Of a stretch of 64,000 nucleotides of DNA, positions 11,001-19,653 are shown piece after piece. Each line of letters starts with the position of its first letter. The first letter of the stretch is position 1. The notes beneath the pieces were generated by a model. It had not been told where the DNA came from. It did not search any database and saw nothing but the letters and a program-made list of their open reading frames with translations. Source of the stretch: Utricularia gibba (lineage: Eukaryota; Streptophyta; Magnoliopsida; Lamiales; Lentibulariaceae); contig CM007989.1 in NCBI GenBank assembly GCA_002189035.1, forward strand, positions 310,001 through 374,000, in the 5' to 3' direction. The translations under genes and the position numbers were made by a program.

Positions 11001-12664
11001 CAAAGCTGAACCCAGATGGCAGTTTAAACAAAAGAAAAGCAAGACTAGTGGTGAAAGGGTACCTTCAAAAAGCAGGGGTTGACTATTTCGACACCTTTGC
11101 ACCTGTGGCACGGTTGGACACCATTAAATTGGTGATAGCACTGGCTGCCTGCAACAAATGGAACTTGCATCACCTTGATATCAAAACAGCATTTTTACAT
11201 GGAGAACTCACGGAAGACATCTATGTCAACCCTCCCCCAGGTTTTTTCATCAAGAATAATCCGGATCACATTCTGAAACTTAACAAAGCTTTGTATGGGC
11301 TCAAACAGGCCCCTAAGGAGTGGTACTCAACCATAGATGCATTTTTCTTAGAGCAAGGCTACACAAGGAGCAAGAATGATACTACACTTTACATACTAGA
11401 TGACCAGAGAGGAAAAATCATAATATCACTGTACGTGGACGACATTTTGATAACTGGCAGCAGTGAGGAACTGATCTCAGTACAAAAGAGCCTACTACAA
11501 ATAAGATTTGAACTAACTGACCTTGGACTAGCTCAGTATTTTCTGGGGATGGAAATTGTGCAAGAAGAGGACTTCATATTTCTGAACCAGAGAAAGTACA
11601 TCGAGGACTTGCTGAAAAGGATGAATATGAACAACTCAAAGCCCTCATCTACACCGTTTCCACCTGAAATTAAACAGAAATTGGCCAAACAAGAGGGTAT
11701 ACCTGCTGATGTGCAAGAATATCAAAAGATCATTGGGACGCTGATGTACCTCACGGCTACAAGGCCTGACGTAACATTTGCAGTATCCTTCTTATCCAGG
11801 TTTATGCACTGCCCACACACGATACACATGGAAATAACAAGAAAAGTGCTCAGATATTTAAATTCGACTATTTCACTTGGTCTCTGCTATAAGAAAGGAA
11901 CTAACCCCATATTGCAAGGGTTTGTTGACTCCGATTTTGCAGAAGACGAACAGGAATGCAAGTCAACCACTGGCTACCTCTTCAACTTGGGATCGGCTGT
12001 CTTTGCTTGGAACAGCAGAAAACAGGATGTCACCGCTCAATCCTCTGCAGAAGCAGAGTACGTCGCTGGAGCTTCAGCTGCAAACCATGCGCAATGGCTC
12101 ATCAAAATCTGCGAAGATCTGAAAATTGCAATAAAGAAACCAGTGATTCTCAAGATAGACAACAAGTCAGCCATAAGCATAGCACACAATCCGGTAATGT
12201 TTGGAAGAACGAAGCACATCAAAATCAAGTATCATGTGCTTCGTGATTATGTGAAAGAAGGATCAATTGCCCTAGAGCATGTACCATCAGAGGAACAAGC
12301 AGCGGATATACTCACCAAAAGCTTATTTCCCAAACATTTCAACAAAATCAGGGAAATGCTAGGGCTCAGAAACATACCTATGGAAAAATCTCCCCTGTCT
12401 CCTTTTCAACATCAAGGGAGGATGTTGGACGGTGATGTTGAAACTGAGAAAAATCAGAAGCACCAGGGACCTGAGGCAGAAGAGCGTGAGCCGAAGGGAA
12501 ACGATGCGAGGGAGGAAAACTGTCGCAGAAAGTCCATCACCAGAAATCAGAGGGAAAATGCAGACACTGGACTTATTGTTATGGGCCCAATAAACAGTAT
12601 ACCAGGTCATATATGCAAGCAGAAGTTCGTTGAGCCCTGCAATGTCCCAAGCCCAATCCAGTAG
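8090..12664 (+). CDS. copia Gag-Pol polyprotein
   Basis: A single uninterrupted 1,524-residue frame. Order: a Gag region (residues about 1-235); two CX2CX4HX4C zinc knuckles starting near residues 240 and 261; an aspartic protease DSG at about 338; an integrase with an HHCC zinc-binding region (about 467-515) and a catalytic D531, D594, E630 triad (D-D-35-E spacing); a reverse transcriptase with YVDD at about 1115-1118; and RNase H (DSDF near 1279 and a SSAEAEY block). It supplies particle formation, cDNA synthesis and integration. No stops or frameshifts were seen. The frame passes the polypurine tract and ends inside the 3' LTR, so the last about 80 residues are LTR-coded. The start at 8090 is the first ATG in frame and precedes a typical Gag opening. 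Confidence 0.95.
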   Translation: MEGPPVFNGQDYDIWAKLMEDYLDMHDLWTVFEESSSQDPPQKSDEVARLVKKAKVILGKAVTTEVYKQILQCKGPKEAWEQLKDIYGKDKNSQKIEISHNWNRFENLTFTPGMTINQFSELLKGTVLQLQLLGERVDDDRIKRRVINALPRVYAPVISGLRVNRTLHTMSSKELLEGLAEEENEGNLFTQTQDLAFKATENPAYSHTNAGNQTHYVPPSENRAVIFQAKSEKTHTGEQCTFCKRKGHHPSQCFWNPEAVCSYCSLRGHVEKVCPLRRYHQLGGKNTEAIEKSVNMMHDVKLSAEVNKKQVELYSLCQLNTMVTSFTDLRKQEVWLIDSGCSHHLTNNKDSFSILTELTGKFIEIADGKQIPVRGQGTVLIETDQRLIKLTDVYFVPEASHNLLSIGQLVEKGFKVYLEENQCTIRDSDSNIILTARMHNRVFPLNLRDPPTDQALCLTASETTRLWHKRMGHHHYAALSHLYKRNLAEGISNISGKENTCRICAECKMDRKSFPKLALPSETKLAVVTTDVCGPMRTPTRVGNRYYVIFVDEHTKYTWIYLLKQKSEVVHHFKIFKALSEAQSGRKILTLRSDNGGEYCSSELKELCELNGIVHQFTAPYSPEQNGICERRNRIIVNMARCLLYEKNLPAHFWGEAVNTAVYLLNRLPSKGIPEHKTPYELWHNKTPDLSHIRIFGSICYIHIPQEKRSKWSKKSESGILLGYSETSKAYRVLNLKTDEVQISRDIIVDESESHDWNHSSSLKENCRTQLSRSRNPFPLEEQTLLFEAHHQNIQTQEHMSPTPETGTTTPIPPESERTPARENEVELSTAHNRTHLPNEEPLSSTPERSIEEEHSTDEQVTQDVPELTEDVTIRKSLRHKTQPVWMDDYACAVSEKKKELKFQENHDSNMEELSNFSIYEPISVLEALRDPEWRKSIENEFDSIEKHGVWTAVPKPQGIKPLDLKFIFRPKLNPDGSLNKRKARLVVKGYLQKAGVDYFDTFAPVARLDTIKLVIALAACNKWNLHHLDIKTAFLHGELTEDIYVNPPPGFFIKNNPDHILKLNKALYGLKQAPKEWYSTIDAFFLEQGYTRSKNDTTLYILDDQRGKIIISLYVDDILITGSSEELISVQKSLLQIRFELTDLGLAQYFLGMEIVQEEDFIFLNQRKYIEDLLKRMNMNNSKPSSTPFPPEIKQKLAKQEGIPADVQEYQKIIGTLMYLTATRPDVTFAVSFLSRFMHCPHTIHMEITRKVLRYLNSTISLGLCYKKGTNPILQGFVDSDFAEDEQECKSTTGYLFNLGSAVFAWNSRKQDVTAQSSAEAEYVAGASAANHAQWLIKICEDLKIAIKKPVILKIDNKSAISIAHNPVMFGRTKHIKIKYHVLRDYVKEGSIALEHVPSEEQAADILTKSLFPKHFNKIREMLGLRNIPMEKSPLSPFQHQGRMLDGDVETEKNQKHQGPEAEEREPKGNDAREENCRRKSITRNQRENADTGLIVMGPINSIPGHICKQKFVEPCNVPSPIQ
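12414..12422 (+). other. polypurine tract
   Basis: AAGGGAGGA abuts the 3' LTR. It is the expected plus-strand primer site for reverse transcription. It lies within the gag-pol reading frame. Confidence 0.8.
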
Positions 12665-12939
12665 AGAGCATCCTCTCCCACGAGATGACCGTTCTGCTGA
12701 AGGAGAACGGAAACAGAAATTCTCAGAGGATAAGATATCGCGAATCACACAGCCTAACGGTTATTTTTCTGTTCTATAAATATGGCTTCGTTGTAAAGGA
12801 GAAATATGCTATTTTTGTAGCTGAAAAACCTCAATACAATATCCAAATCTCCAACAACATCCATTCTCAAACACCAACATCAGCAAAATTATCCTGTCAA
12901 CCCTCATTACCACATTGGAAATCATCTATTCTTCCAATA
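12423..12939 (+). repeat. 3' LTR of the copia element
   Basis: 517 bp, same ends as the 5' LTR but lacking 13 bases near its right end. Its TATA box (CTATAAATA, about 12774-12782) points rightward, out of the element and toward the second SMP gene, which lies on the other strand. Confidence 0.92.
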
Positions 12940-12944
12940 ACTCC
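12940..12944. repeat. right target-site duplication ACTCC
   Basis: Exact copy of 7405-7409, immediately after the last LTR base. Confidence 0.9.
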
Positions 12945-13124
12945 ATGCTACTAATCAGCCTGCGGTTTGACGTGTGGTTTTAGACTTGTATTGTTAGTTT
13001 TTTAAGGAACAACTACAAAAAGGTTTTTAGCTACTTCAAACGGGATCGTTTCCCCGCCTTGTCTCAAAACATCAACGATCCCCCACATATTTACAACGCA
13101 AAAACGTGTCCTAACCCTTATTTA

Positions 13125-13611
13125 TCAAGCTTTTCCGTCGTTGACAGCCGCCGCCTCCGCCAAGGCTTCTCCGACTCCTCCTCCCGTGGTTTTGATTCCC
13201 GCGCCATGTTTTTTCTCCGCTGCGGAGACAGCAATGGCGTCGTCCAGGGTAACCAGCTTGTCCTCTGTTAATTTTGTCTTGGCATCCTAAAAAAAAGACG
13301 TAGCCACTACTGGGAATGGTGCCATGCGATAACTATATACATGATTTGGTGGTAGAGATGAATTTGACCTTCAAAATATCTCCCAAGATGATTTTATCAT
13401 CAACGTTGGGGGTTCGAACATTCATGGCGGCCGCGGATTGTACCTGAGCGGCCACCCCGCCTGGGACCACGGTGCCCGTGGCGCGGGCCTCGGCAGCCTG
13501 CACGGCACTGGCGTCTGCTCGAGTCACCTTTTTAGCTTCTGCAGTTTTACCCGCACTTTCTAGGGCTTGGCCTATGGTGATCGGCTCCTGTGTGGGTGTG
13601 TTACTACTCAT
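13125..13611 (-). CDS. seed maturation protein (SMP-domain LEA), copy 2
   Basis: Two exons (13611-13369, 13286-13125) give 134 residues. The start is set at MSSNTPTQEPITIGQALESA; an in-frame Met 13 codons upstream gives a hydrophobic, family-unlike extension. Family blocks: ADASAVQAAEARATGTVVPG, VAAQVQSAAAMN, ILGDILK at the intron, DKLVTLDDAIAVSAAEKKHG, and GGGVGEALAEAAAVNDGKA at the end. Intron position and phase match copy 1 (6854-7306), so the two are tandem duplicates now separated by a copia element. As an SMP/LEA protein it is expected in maturing embryos and under ABA or drought. Confidence 0.92.
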
Positions 13612-13673
13612 GGTGTTGGTGGGGGTGAGGAGGAGGATGATGAACTCCAAGCTTTATGTACAGAAGCTATGGC

Positions 13674-13793
13674 GGATATACAATCGGCACGTGTAAAAAT
13701 TACTTGGTGACTCGCGGTCATCAACTTCTTACTGTCAAAATGTACTGTGGACACGTGTTGGGGTTCCTGGCCAGTGCCGATTTCCGACACGTG
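13674..13793 (-). promoter_or_regulatory. ABRE cluster in the SMP copy 2 promoter
   Basis: Upstream of the minus-strand SMP gene are three CACGTG cores (13688-13693, 13752-13757, 13788-13793), two of them in ACACGTGT context, and a TATA-like TGTATATCC at about 13674-13682. Clustered ABREs next to a TATA are typical of ABA-driven LEA promoters. This promoter is intact, unlike that of copy 1. Confidence 0.6.
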
Positions 13794-14489
13794 TTGGAGA
13801 TACCCATGAGCTTGGTAGCGAGTTAATTCACGAACTGTCTGTCATCGTTGACCAGCAGTCAAAGCTTCTCAGATGGTTTCTGTCGCAGGGGGTTTGTTTG
13901 GAGTTTTCGTTTGTGTGAGTATCGAAACGTAGTTCTAAAATATTATGAGGGCTAATTGGGTAATTTTTGGAGTTCGGCAACGTTCCTGTTGTTGGCATTT
14001 AAATCCAACTCTGAGTGCATTTGGAATCCGCTCGATTAAAATATCAAAAGGAAAGGGAATGGATTGTCAGTTAAATTGACCCCAAGCGCCAGTGGCTTCT
14101 GCTCCTTATCGTGAAGCTGAGGACGCTTTAGTCCTACCGCAGTTGGAAATCAAGGTTAGTTGTGTTTGATCGGTTTTGTCATCAGATCTACCGTCTTTTG
14201 TTCATCGTTTTCTAGATCTCGTTTCGATCTGCTTGTAGTGACGCGTGTTTGGTTTATGATGTGTGTAGATCTGAACAACTGTGTAGTGGAGGTGCGGTGG
14301 TTGTGCGTACGCACCGGTTTAAGTATATGTTTGTCAGGAGTGCTAGGATTGAGGTTGGAAAGCTCGGGTTTTGGTTATTGCGGAACAGATCTGAACCCTG
14401 TGGAAGAACTCTGCGGCGAATTTGGGGATCTTTTGTGGTTGTGGTTAAGGAATCAGGAACGTGTAGGTTAATTCTTCGAAGTGCGTGGG
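13794..14489. other. divergent promoter region and PNRC-gene leader
   Basis: Lies between the minus-strand SMP gene and the plus-strand PNRC-motif gene. A donor CAAG|GTTAG at about 14155 and an acceptor GTGTAG at about 14466 suggest a 5' UTR intron in front of the PNRC gene. Confidence 0.5.
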
Positions 14490-15091
14490 ATGGAGACTCT
14501 AGTTGTTGCTCACCATCGAAATGGTCACCATCAGTATTACGGTCGAAGCCGAGGCCACGGGTCTCCGAAAGATGGATACTTCTCATCTCCTCCATCGGCG
14601 AATTTCAGGGCCATTAATTGTAGGTCTTTCGAATCTGGAAGTGGCTTGCTCCCCGTTCCTTTCTCAGACTCAACCTCTGTCAATAGAAGGGAGTTTCGGA
14701 CACCCAAAAGTATTTCACCGTGTTTGACTGAAAAAAGAAAAGGCTCCACTAGTATTTTGAATTATCGATCCGTTCCTGTTCCTATTAAGATCAAATTTGA
14801 AGAGCTGCAGGAAGAAATGTTTTTTTCTGAGCGTTGGGCCGGACCTGCATACTCTAATTCTCCCCCGCCAAGCTCCTTGCCAATACCAAGGTTCTCATTC
14901 CCCCCAAAAGAACTTCTTCTCTCGAGTTGCCTTCCTTGGTTTGTAAAATTGACCTGGGATTTATGGCAAATTCAGCTCCTACTTCCCCAGTTAGAGATCG
15001 CAGCCCTTCTCCAGTCAATGCATTTGACTTTTCTGATTCTGCTACTAGGACTCTTCGGCGTATCCTCAATCTCGATATTGCTGATGAATGA
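14490..15091 (+). CDS. PNRC-motif (proline-rich nuclear receptor coactivator-like) protein, frame broken once
   Basis: Plant proteins of this group are about 200 residues and share the PNRC motif SNSPPPSSLPIPRF; in animals PNRC proteins link to decapping, while the plant role is unclear. The start is METLVVAHHRN, followed by YYGRSRGHG, the block NFRAINCRSFESGSGLLPVP, and FFSERWAGPAYSNSPPPSSL. After FSFPP the original frame is lost at a run of six C (14900-14905). The expected tail (TSPVRDRSPSPVNAFDFSDS, then ATRTLRRILNLDIADE) is perfectly open one frame over and stops at 15089-15091. One more C restores the family sequence. With the tail so well preserved, a base-call error is more likely than gene death. 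Confidence 0.82.
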
Positions 15092-16932
15092 TGCAGTGGG
15101 TTATCGTTGGTAGTGTTTAAGTGAATAAGGTCATAGTGATGCTTTGTTGGCTAGTCGTAAATAAAATAAAAAGGATGATTCGTCTCCTTGCATAATGGAG
15201 TCGTGCAGTTACCGTCCAGCTGCTGCTATTTTGGTTGAATATCATCTCCAAGGCCTCTGGGGAGCTAGAGTGTTTTCTTTCTAGAATGGCTGGGAATGTT
15301 TGGGTGTTAGTTTGGATAGATTTTATCAAGGATGGAACACAGGATTGGGCCGTCAATCATCATGGAGTTGTTGGTGGATGGGTAGATCATTGAACAAACT
15401 TAGTTCTGTTGTGGAAGTGGGACTTCTATTCTCTAGCTGTATCTTCGTTCTGTGTCATTCTTGTCCACTTCTGTTGCATTGTGTACATACTGTGGAGTCC
15501 ATAGATAACCTGACATGTAGAATTTCCCTCCTTTTTTTTTTCGATCCGAGACCCTCTCTGACCTTTTCATTCTTGCTAGTCAGATACTTCCTGTGGATAT
15601 TCTTTTCCTTCTTTTTTTTATCCATTGTTGCCTGGAATGGCAAAGCTTTCTTTTATCCCTTGCTTTCTTACCTACCTCCCCTCCCCTCTTTTTCCACTCG
15701 GACTTTTTGCATCCCTTGTTTATCCTTCACCATATTTCTTGTTTTTTGGGAAAGAAATATGGGAAGGCAAGTATATGTAGATGATCAATGTAGTATATTT
15801 TGTAGGTTTGATAAGTATCATGTCTGCTGCATCCTTTCATCTTTCATTCCTCAGTCTAAGTAAATGTTCTTTGGTACCTTTTTCCATGAGCTCTTCCTCT
15901 CCACCTGGCCTACCAGTCTGTTTCTGTTTGATCCCTCTTGTCCTGGAGTTGTGTTACGGAGATTTTCGACCTACTGAAGTTCCATTCTGCAGGTACTAAA
16001 TAAAATTTTTGTGATCTTCATTTGACGTCATCTCAAAGCAGCTTTTTAATTCATGTTGTTTCATGGTTGCGCAGGTAGCGGTTGCAAGGCTTTCCAGAAT
16101 GCTTGATCTCCTTACTTGGTTGTTGTAGTCAGTTGTTGAGTGTTGTTTTCCGAATGTGTACCCCTAAGTGCATCACTGGCCATCTGTGTGTCTATGTTTA
16201 CTGCGTTTTCTAGTTTCCTTTGTCTCGTCATGTGCGTGTCTGTCTGTCAGTCTCTAAGTGTGTGCACATCTACATGTTATGCCTTTTATCTTCATGGAAC
16301 CTTGAGTTTATCTAGTTCGTTGTTGTGGATTAGTATCACTGGAAATTTCAATGCTAGATCGCAGAGTCGCTGCATCCCCAATTCTATTCCACCTTTACGT
16401 AAAGAGTTGATGAAATATTACAACATCCTGCCTTGCATAGTCAACTCGATGCAACTACCCTTTTGCATGGATGAAGTCTATTAATTGAACAGTATCAGCA
16501 TTTGCTATGTGGTCCTGGTCCCTGCTGTGGGCAGAGGGCGTAGCAATCCAGGGGTCACGGTTGCTTTAGAGCTGTTCTTTTAGCCTTTTGCCTTTAGGAG
16601 GGTGGGGGTTGTTTTCTCATAAATCTCTGGTGATTGCAATATTTTAGGAACAGCGAAGCTGAGAACAACCAGTGAATTCCTTTTTGCTCCCTTTTCCCAT
16701 CAGCACCAGTAAGCTGGATCAGTAGTAAGTCTTATGTGAAACAGTGGAGAGGAGCAGTGAGATAAAAAAGAGAAAAATTCTGAAAAAAATCCAACACTCT
16801 GCAGCCAAAATCCCCTGTCCTCAGTTACAATAACATAGAGTCGTGGGAGGAGGAGTTGAATGAGTTTCCCTTGGTTCGAGCTGTGTCTCTAGAAAGAAGC
16901 CATCCAGCTCAGGCCCACCTCTTGATGCTCCT
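15092..16932. other. long T-rich non-coding stretch
   Basis: About 1.8 kb without a recognisable gene. The plus strand is markedly pyrimidine-rich (for example 15525-15760), and the open frames are low-complexity Phe/Leu/Ser reads. It probably holds the 3' UTR of the PNRC gene and the 3' UTR of the minus-strand FLZ gene. A non-coding transcript cannot be excluded. Confidence 0.5.
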
Positions 16933-18024
16933 TCACTCCTTTCCCAAAAGCATCGTTTCATGGGGCCTGCATTCATGGCTGCAGTAGCCTTTCTCTCCCC
17001 TGTGAAAGAAATAAGTAAATCAACTTTCTTGACAACCCCATCTCAGAAAGATGCTTTTTTTGGGAATTAAGAAAAGAAAAACGTATTATATTATACTTGG
17101 GGATCACAGCAATCATTGGTGGTGTGCCTGCAATTATGAAATGGAATCAAACCTGTACAGGTATAGCTCTTTGTCTGGATGGAGGACATCTTTGCAGAAG
17201 TAACAAAAACTGAGGAAATCGGAGGAATCTGATGGATGTGGGTTACTTTCAGAGGTAGAGTCATCATCCTTCACTTCCTCAGTGTACGAGGAGACGGTAT
17301 GAACACCATGGCGATCATCATCATCATCATCATCCCAGCAGCAGCAGCTCTCCACGATGTACTCATCGAATATGTGTTTGGTTTTTGGGTTTGGACCATG
17401 AGTGATCACGCATGTGTAATCCTCAGAAAGCTCCATTTCCTTGAGAGAGAGCTGCCTGATGAGATGGCTTGGTCTGGACAACGGACTTGCAAGCTGCGGA
17501 CTCCTCGTTTTCGTTCCGAATTCCACCGGGGATTTCGGCGAATCTACCGGAGAAACGGGAGGCTGAACAGCAGCAGCAGCAGCAGGATAATTGGTCGCCG
17601 GAATCTGGACTTTGAGCCTTGATCCCAGCAACACCATCCTGCTGATTGGCTTGGAGAAGTTCCCGCTGAATAACTCTTCACTCTTCTCTTCGACAATGGA
17701 ATCAATCAAAGCAAGCCCAGTAGCTTTGTTAGTACGGTCTGGGCTTTCAGGAGATGGGGTTGAAGACTTGGGGTGGTTTCTGTCAAATGGGTTCACAAAA
17801 AGAGTCGAGTTCTTGGTGTCGCGGATTGAAACAGGGCCGGAGACGGCAAGGGTCTCTGAATCCGAAGGATTCTTAGACAAATAGCCATTGAAGAACCTCG
17901 GAGAACCCAGAAAAGGCGAAATCGGGGAACAGGAAAAGGTTCTAATGGGAGAAAGCATTGAAGCCTGATCAGCAACTACAACTGGTTTGCTGGTAACTGC
18001 CCTGGATCTGTTCCTCAGCATCAT
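16933..18024 (-). CDS. FCS-like zinc finger (FLZ) protein
   Basis: FLZ (DUF581) proteins are plant-specific adaptors that bind SnRK1 kinase subunits and tune energy and stress signalling. Two exons (18024-17153, 16999-16933) give 312 residues. The start MMLRNRSRAVTSKPVVVADQ and the motif IRTFSCSPISPFLGSPRFF fit the FLZ8/10/11 subgroup, as do GSRLKVQIP and LSLKEMELSEDYTCVITHGP. The FLZ finger is split by the intron: FLSFCYFCKDVLHPDKELYL in exon 1 and YRGEKGYCSHECR in exon 2 (all four Cys present). A run of Asp codons from an ATC repeat (about 17315-17335 on the plus strand) precedes the finger. Upstream, a 5' UTR intron is likely. Confidence 0.92.
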
Positions 18025-19653
18025 TAGTATTGTGATCCGGATCCTTGATCACAAACACAGGCCTAGCTGCATCACAACAGGAGAATAAAAGTGTAAAAAT
18101 TCCCACATGATAACCATCCAAAACTGTAACTGAAAGCTTTCCTTAGTAAGGAACCTGCCTGAAATGAAACCAGTGGCTATTATTACAATTCCATGAGCAC
18201 CAGCTGCAAAAAAAAGAACACTTTCCTCGAAAGAATAACCAGAAGATGACTTTTCCCTCAAAGCCCAGAAGAATCACACTCTTTAACAGGCTACGAAAGA
18301 TGATAAAGCAGAATAAAAACAACACCCAAATCTCCCCTGCTAAATCTCGTCCACCTCCATCTGTTTTCTCACAGTTTACAGATTCAAAAGAACACAAAGG
18401 TCCACCAATCGTTCTTTTACCTTCAGAAAAATCTCACTACAAACTAAAAGAAACAAGGCCCATCTTCTCCCAATTCACCGATCATCACTGGAATTCGAGG
18501 GAATCAGGAGAGAAAAAACAAGGGAGGGGGAAATGATCGAGCTTGGTTTTAATGAAGAGAAAGAGGAAAAGGTACACTAATTGGGTTTCGCAGAAACGGA
18601 GAATAAGAAGAAAAAAAAAAGTATACAGGACAAGAAAGCTAACGCCAGCAACATGATGAGGGCCCCTAACGCCTCTCACCCAGTTTTGGACTTTAGCTTC
18701 CTTCTGAAATTATTGCACCAAAAAAAATACAAAAAATATTATCCGAATTTATTGAAAAAACATGCAAGTCCCACTCCAATGAACTAAACCAGACCAAACC
18801 CAACTCCTCCCAACGTTCCTCAAAAATCAGCCTTTTGTTTTCTAACACAGTCGCATTTCATTACACTGTGCCCCATCGGCGCCACATATCGAACTTGGTT
18901 GAGAGAAAGGAGTCCAGTTGCGTCTGAAGATCTTCTCCATTGACTCAAAGCCTCTTAAACGGCTTGTGGGTAATGAAGAATATTGCTTTGAATGCCTCAA
19001 CCACTACACACGAAGCATTTGGTAGGTCTCTGCCTTGTTGTATAAGATTTGAACACTGCGCAGAAGATAAGATTAAGGTTTGTCTTTTTTCTAAAGTGCG
19101 TAATGTAATGATAAGTTATTGAAAAGGCGACAAGAGATGGTAAATTTCCCACCGACACGTGCCGCTGTCGCGCTCATTTTCTTCCTCCTGTTTTTCCATC
19201 TCCAAACGCAACCCCCAAATAATAATACACATGTTGTATTTCACTGTGGACATCCATCGCCTTCTTTTTCTTACAAGCTTCACTCAACGTGACGACATGA
19301 TGCTGCAACTTGTTTTCATGGCATGGTCCAAGGCTACTCTTTTAGTCACCCAAGCCTCGTTTATTTATGTATAGTTTCCAAGGGAGAGATGAGCATGAAA
19401 CTAAACATCCAAAATGAACTGAAATCTAAGGAACAGCAGGGAATGGTACACCAGAGTTTGGCTGAAGCTTCGTATCATTTCTACCTCTATTTCACCTCTA
19501 ATTTTTGAGGCACACTGCTCAAAGGAGAAGAAATAAACGCTCTATCTATCCACCATAGCCTTCTCAGCACGTCACATTTCTGACATTCAAGGTTATCGGC
19601 TATTGTTCTGGTTCCATGGCATGGACAGGTGAATCCGGTGAAATGCCAACCAC
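18025..19653. other. FLZ promoter and spacer with a WDR4 relic
   Basis: Left part: FLZ leader and promoter, including A-rich tracts near 18600 and 18720. Right part: 3' UTR of EFG1. A short fragment related to the 3' end of WDR4 sits at 19408-19488 (listed separately). No intact gene was seen. Confidence 0.55.
19408..19488 (-). pseudogene. relic of the WDR4/TRM82 3' end
   Basis: Read on the minus strand, this stretch aligns base by base with the end of the intact WDR4 gene (26972-27058). Shared strings include GAGGTAGAAATGATA, CTTCAGC, AAACTC and GATTTCAGTT. The match covers the last coding codons and the start of the 3' UTR, with substitutions and small gaps scattered through it. In the relic the coding frame is lost. 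It is most simply a fragment of a duplicated gene. No further WDR4 exons were recognised next to it. Confidence 0.65.

Larger units (their letters stand above)
7410..12939 (+). mobile_element. complete Ty1/copia LTR retrotransposon
   Basis: This 5,530-bp element is bounded by ACTCC target-site duplications. It carries two nearly identical LTRs (530 and 517 bp), a primer-binding-type TGG directly after the left LTR, one gag-pol frame of 1,524 codons with all expected domains, and a purine tract before the right LTR. By eye the LTRs differ at only four positions plus one 13-base indel, which suggests recent insertion. The LTR ends are TGTTGGA and TCCAATA, an imperfect inverted repeat in which the last dinucleotide is TA rather than CA. 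The order protease-integrase-RT-RNase H places it in Copia, not Gypsy. It looks structurally competent; activity is not shown. Confidence 0.95.

Noticed and set aside
15300-15863. 187-codon plus-strand frame rich in Phe, Leu and Ser
   Set aside because: It reads through pyrimidine-rich DNA, which yields such residues by composition alone; no domain was recognised.
17315-17335. ATC trinucleotide repeat as a free microsatellite
   Set aside because: It is coding: it yields the Asp run just before the FLZ finger.
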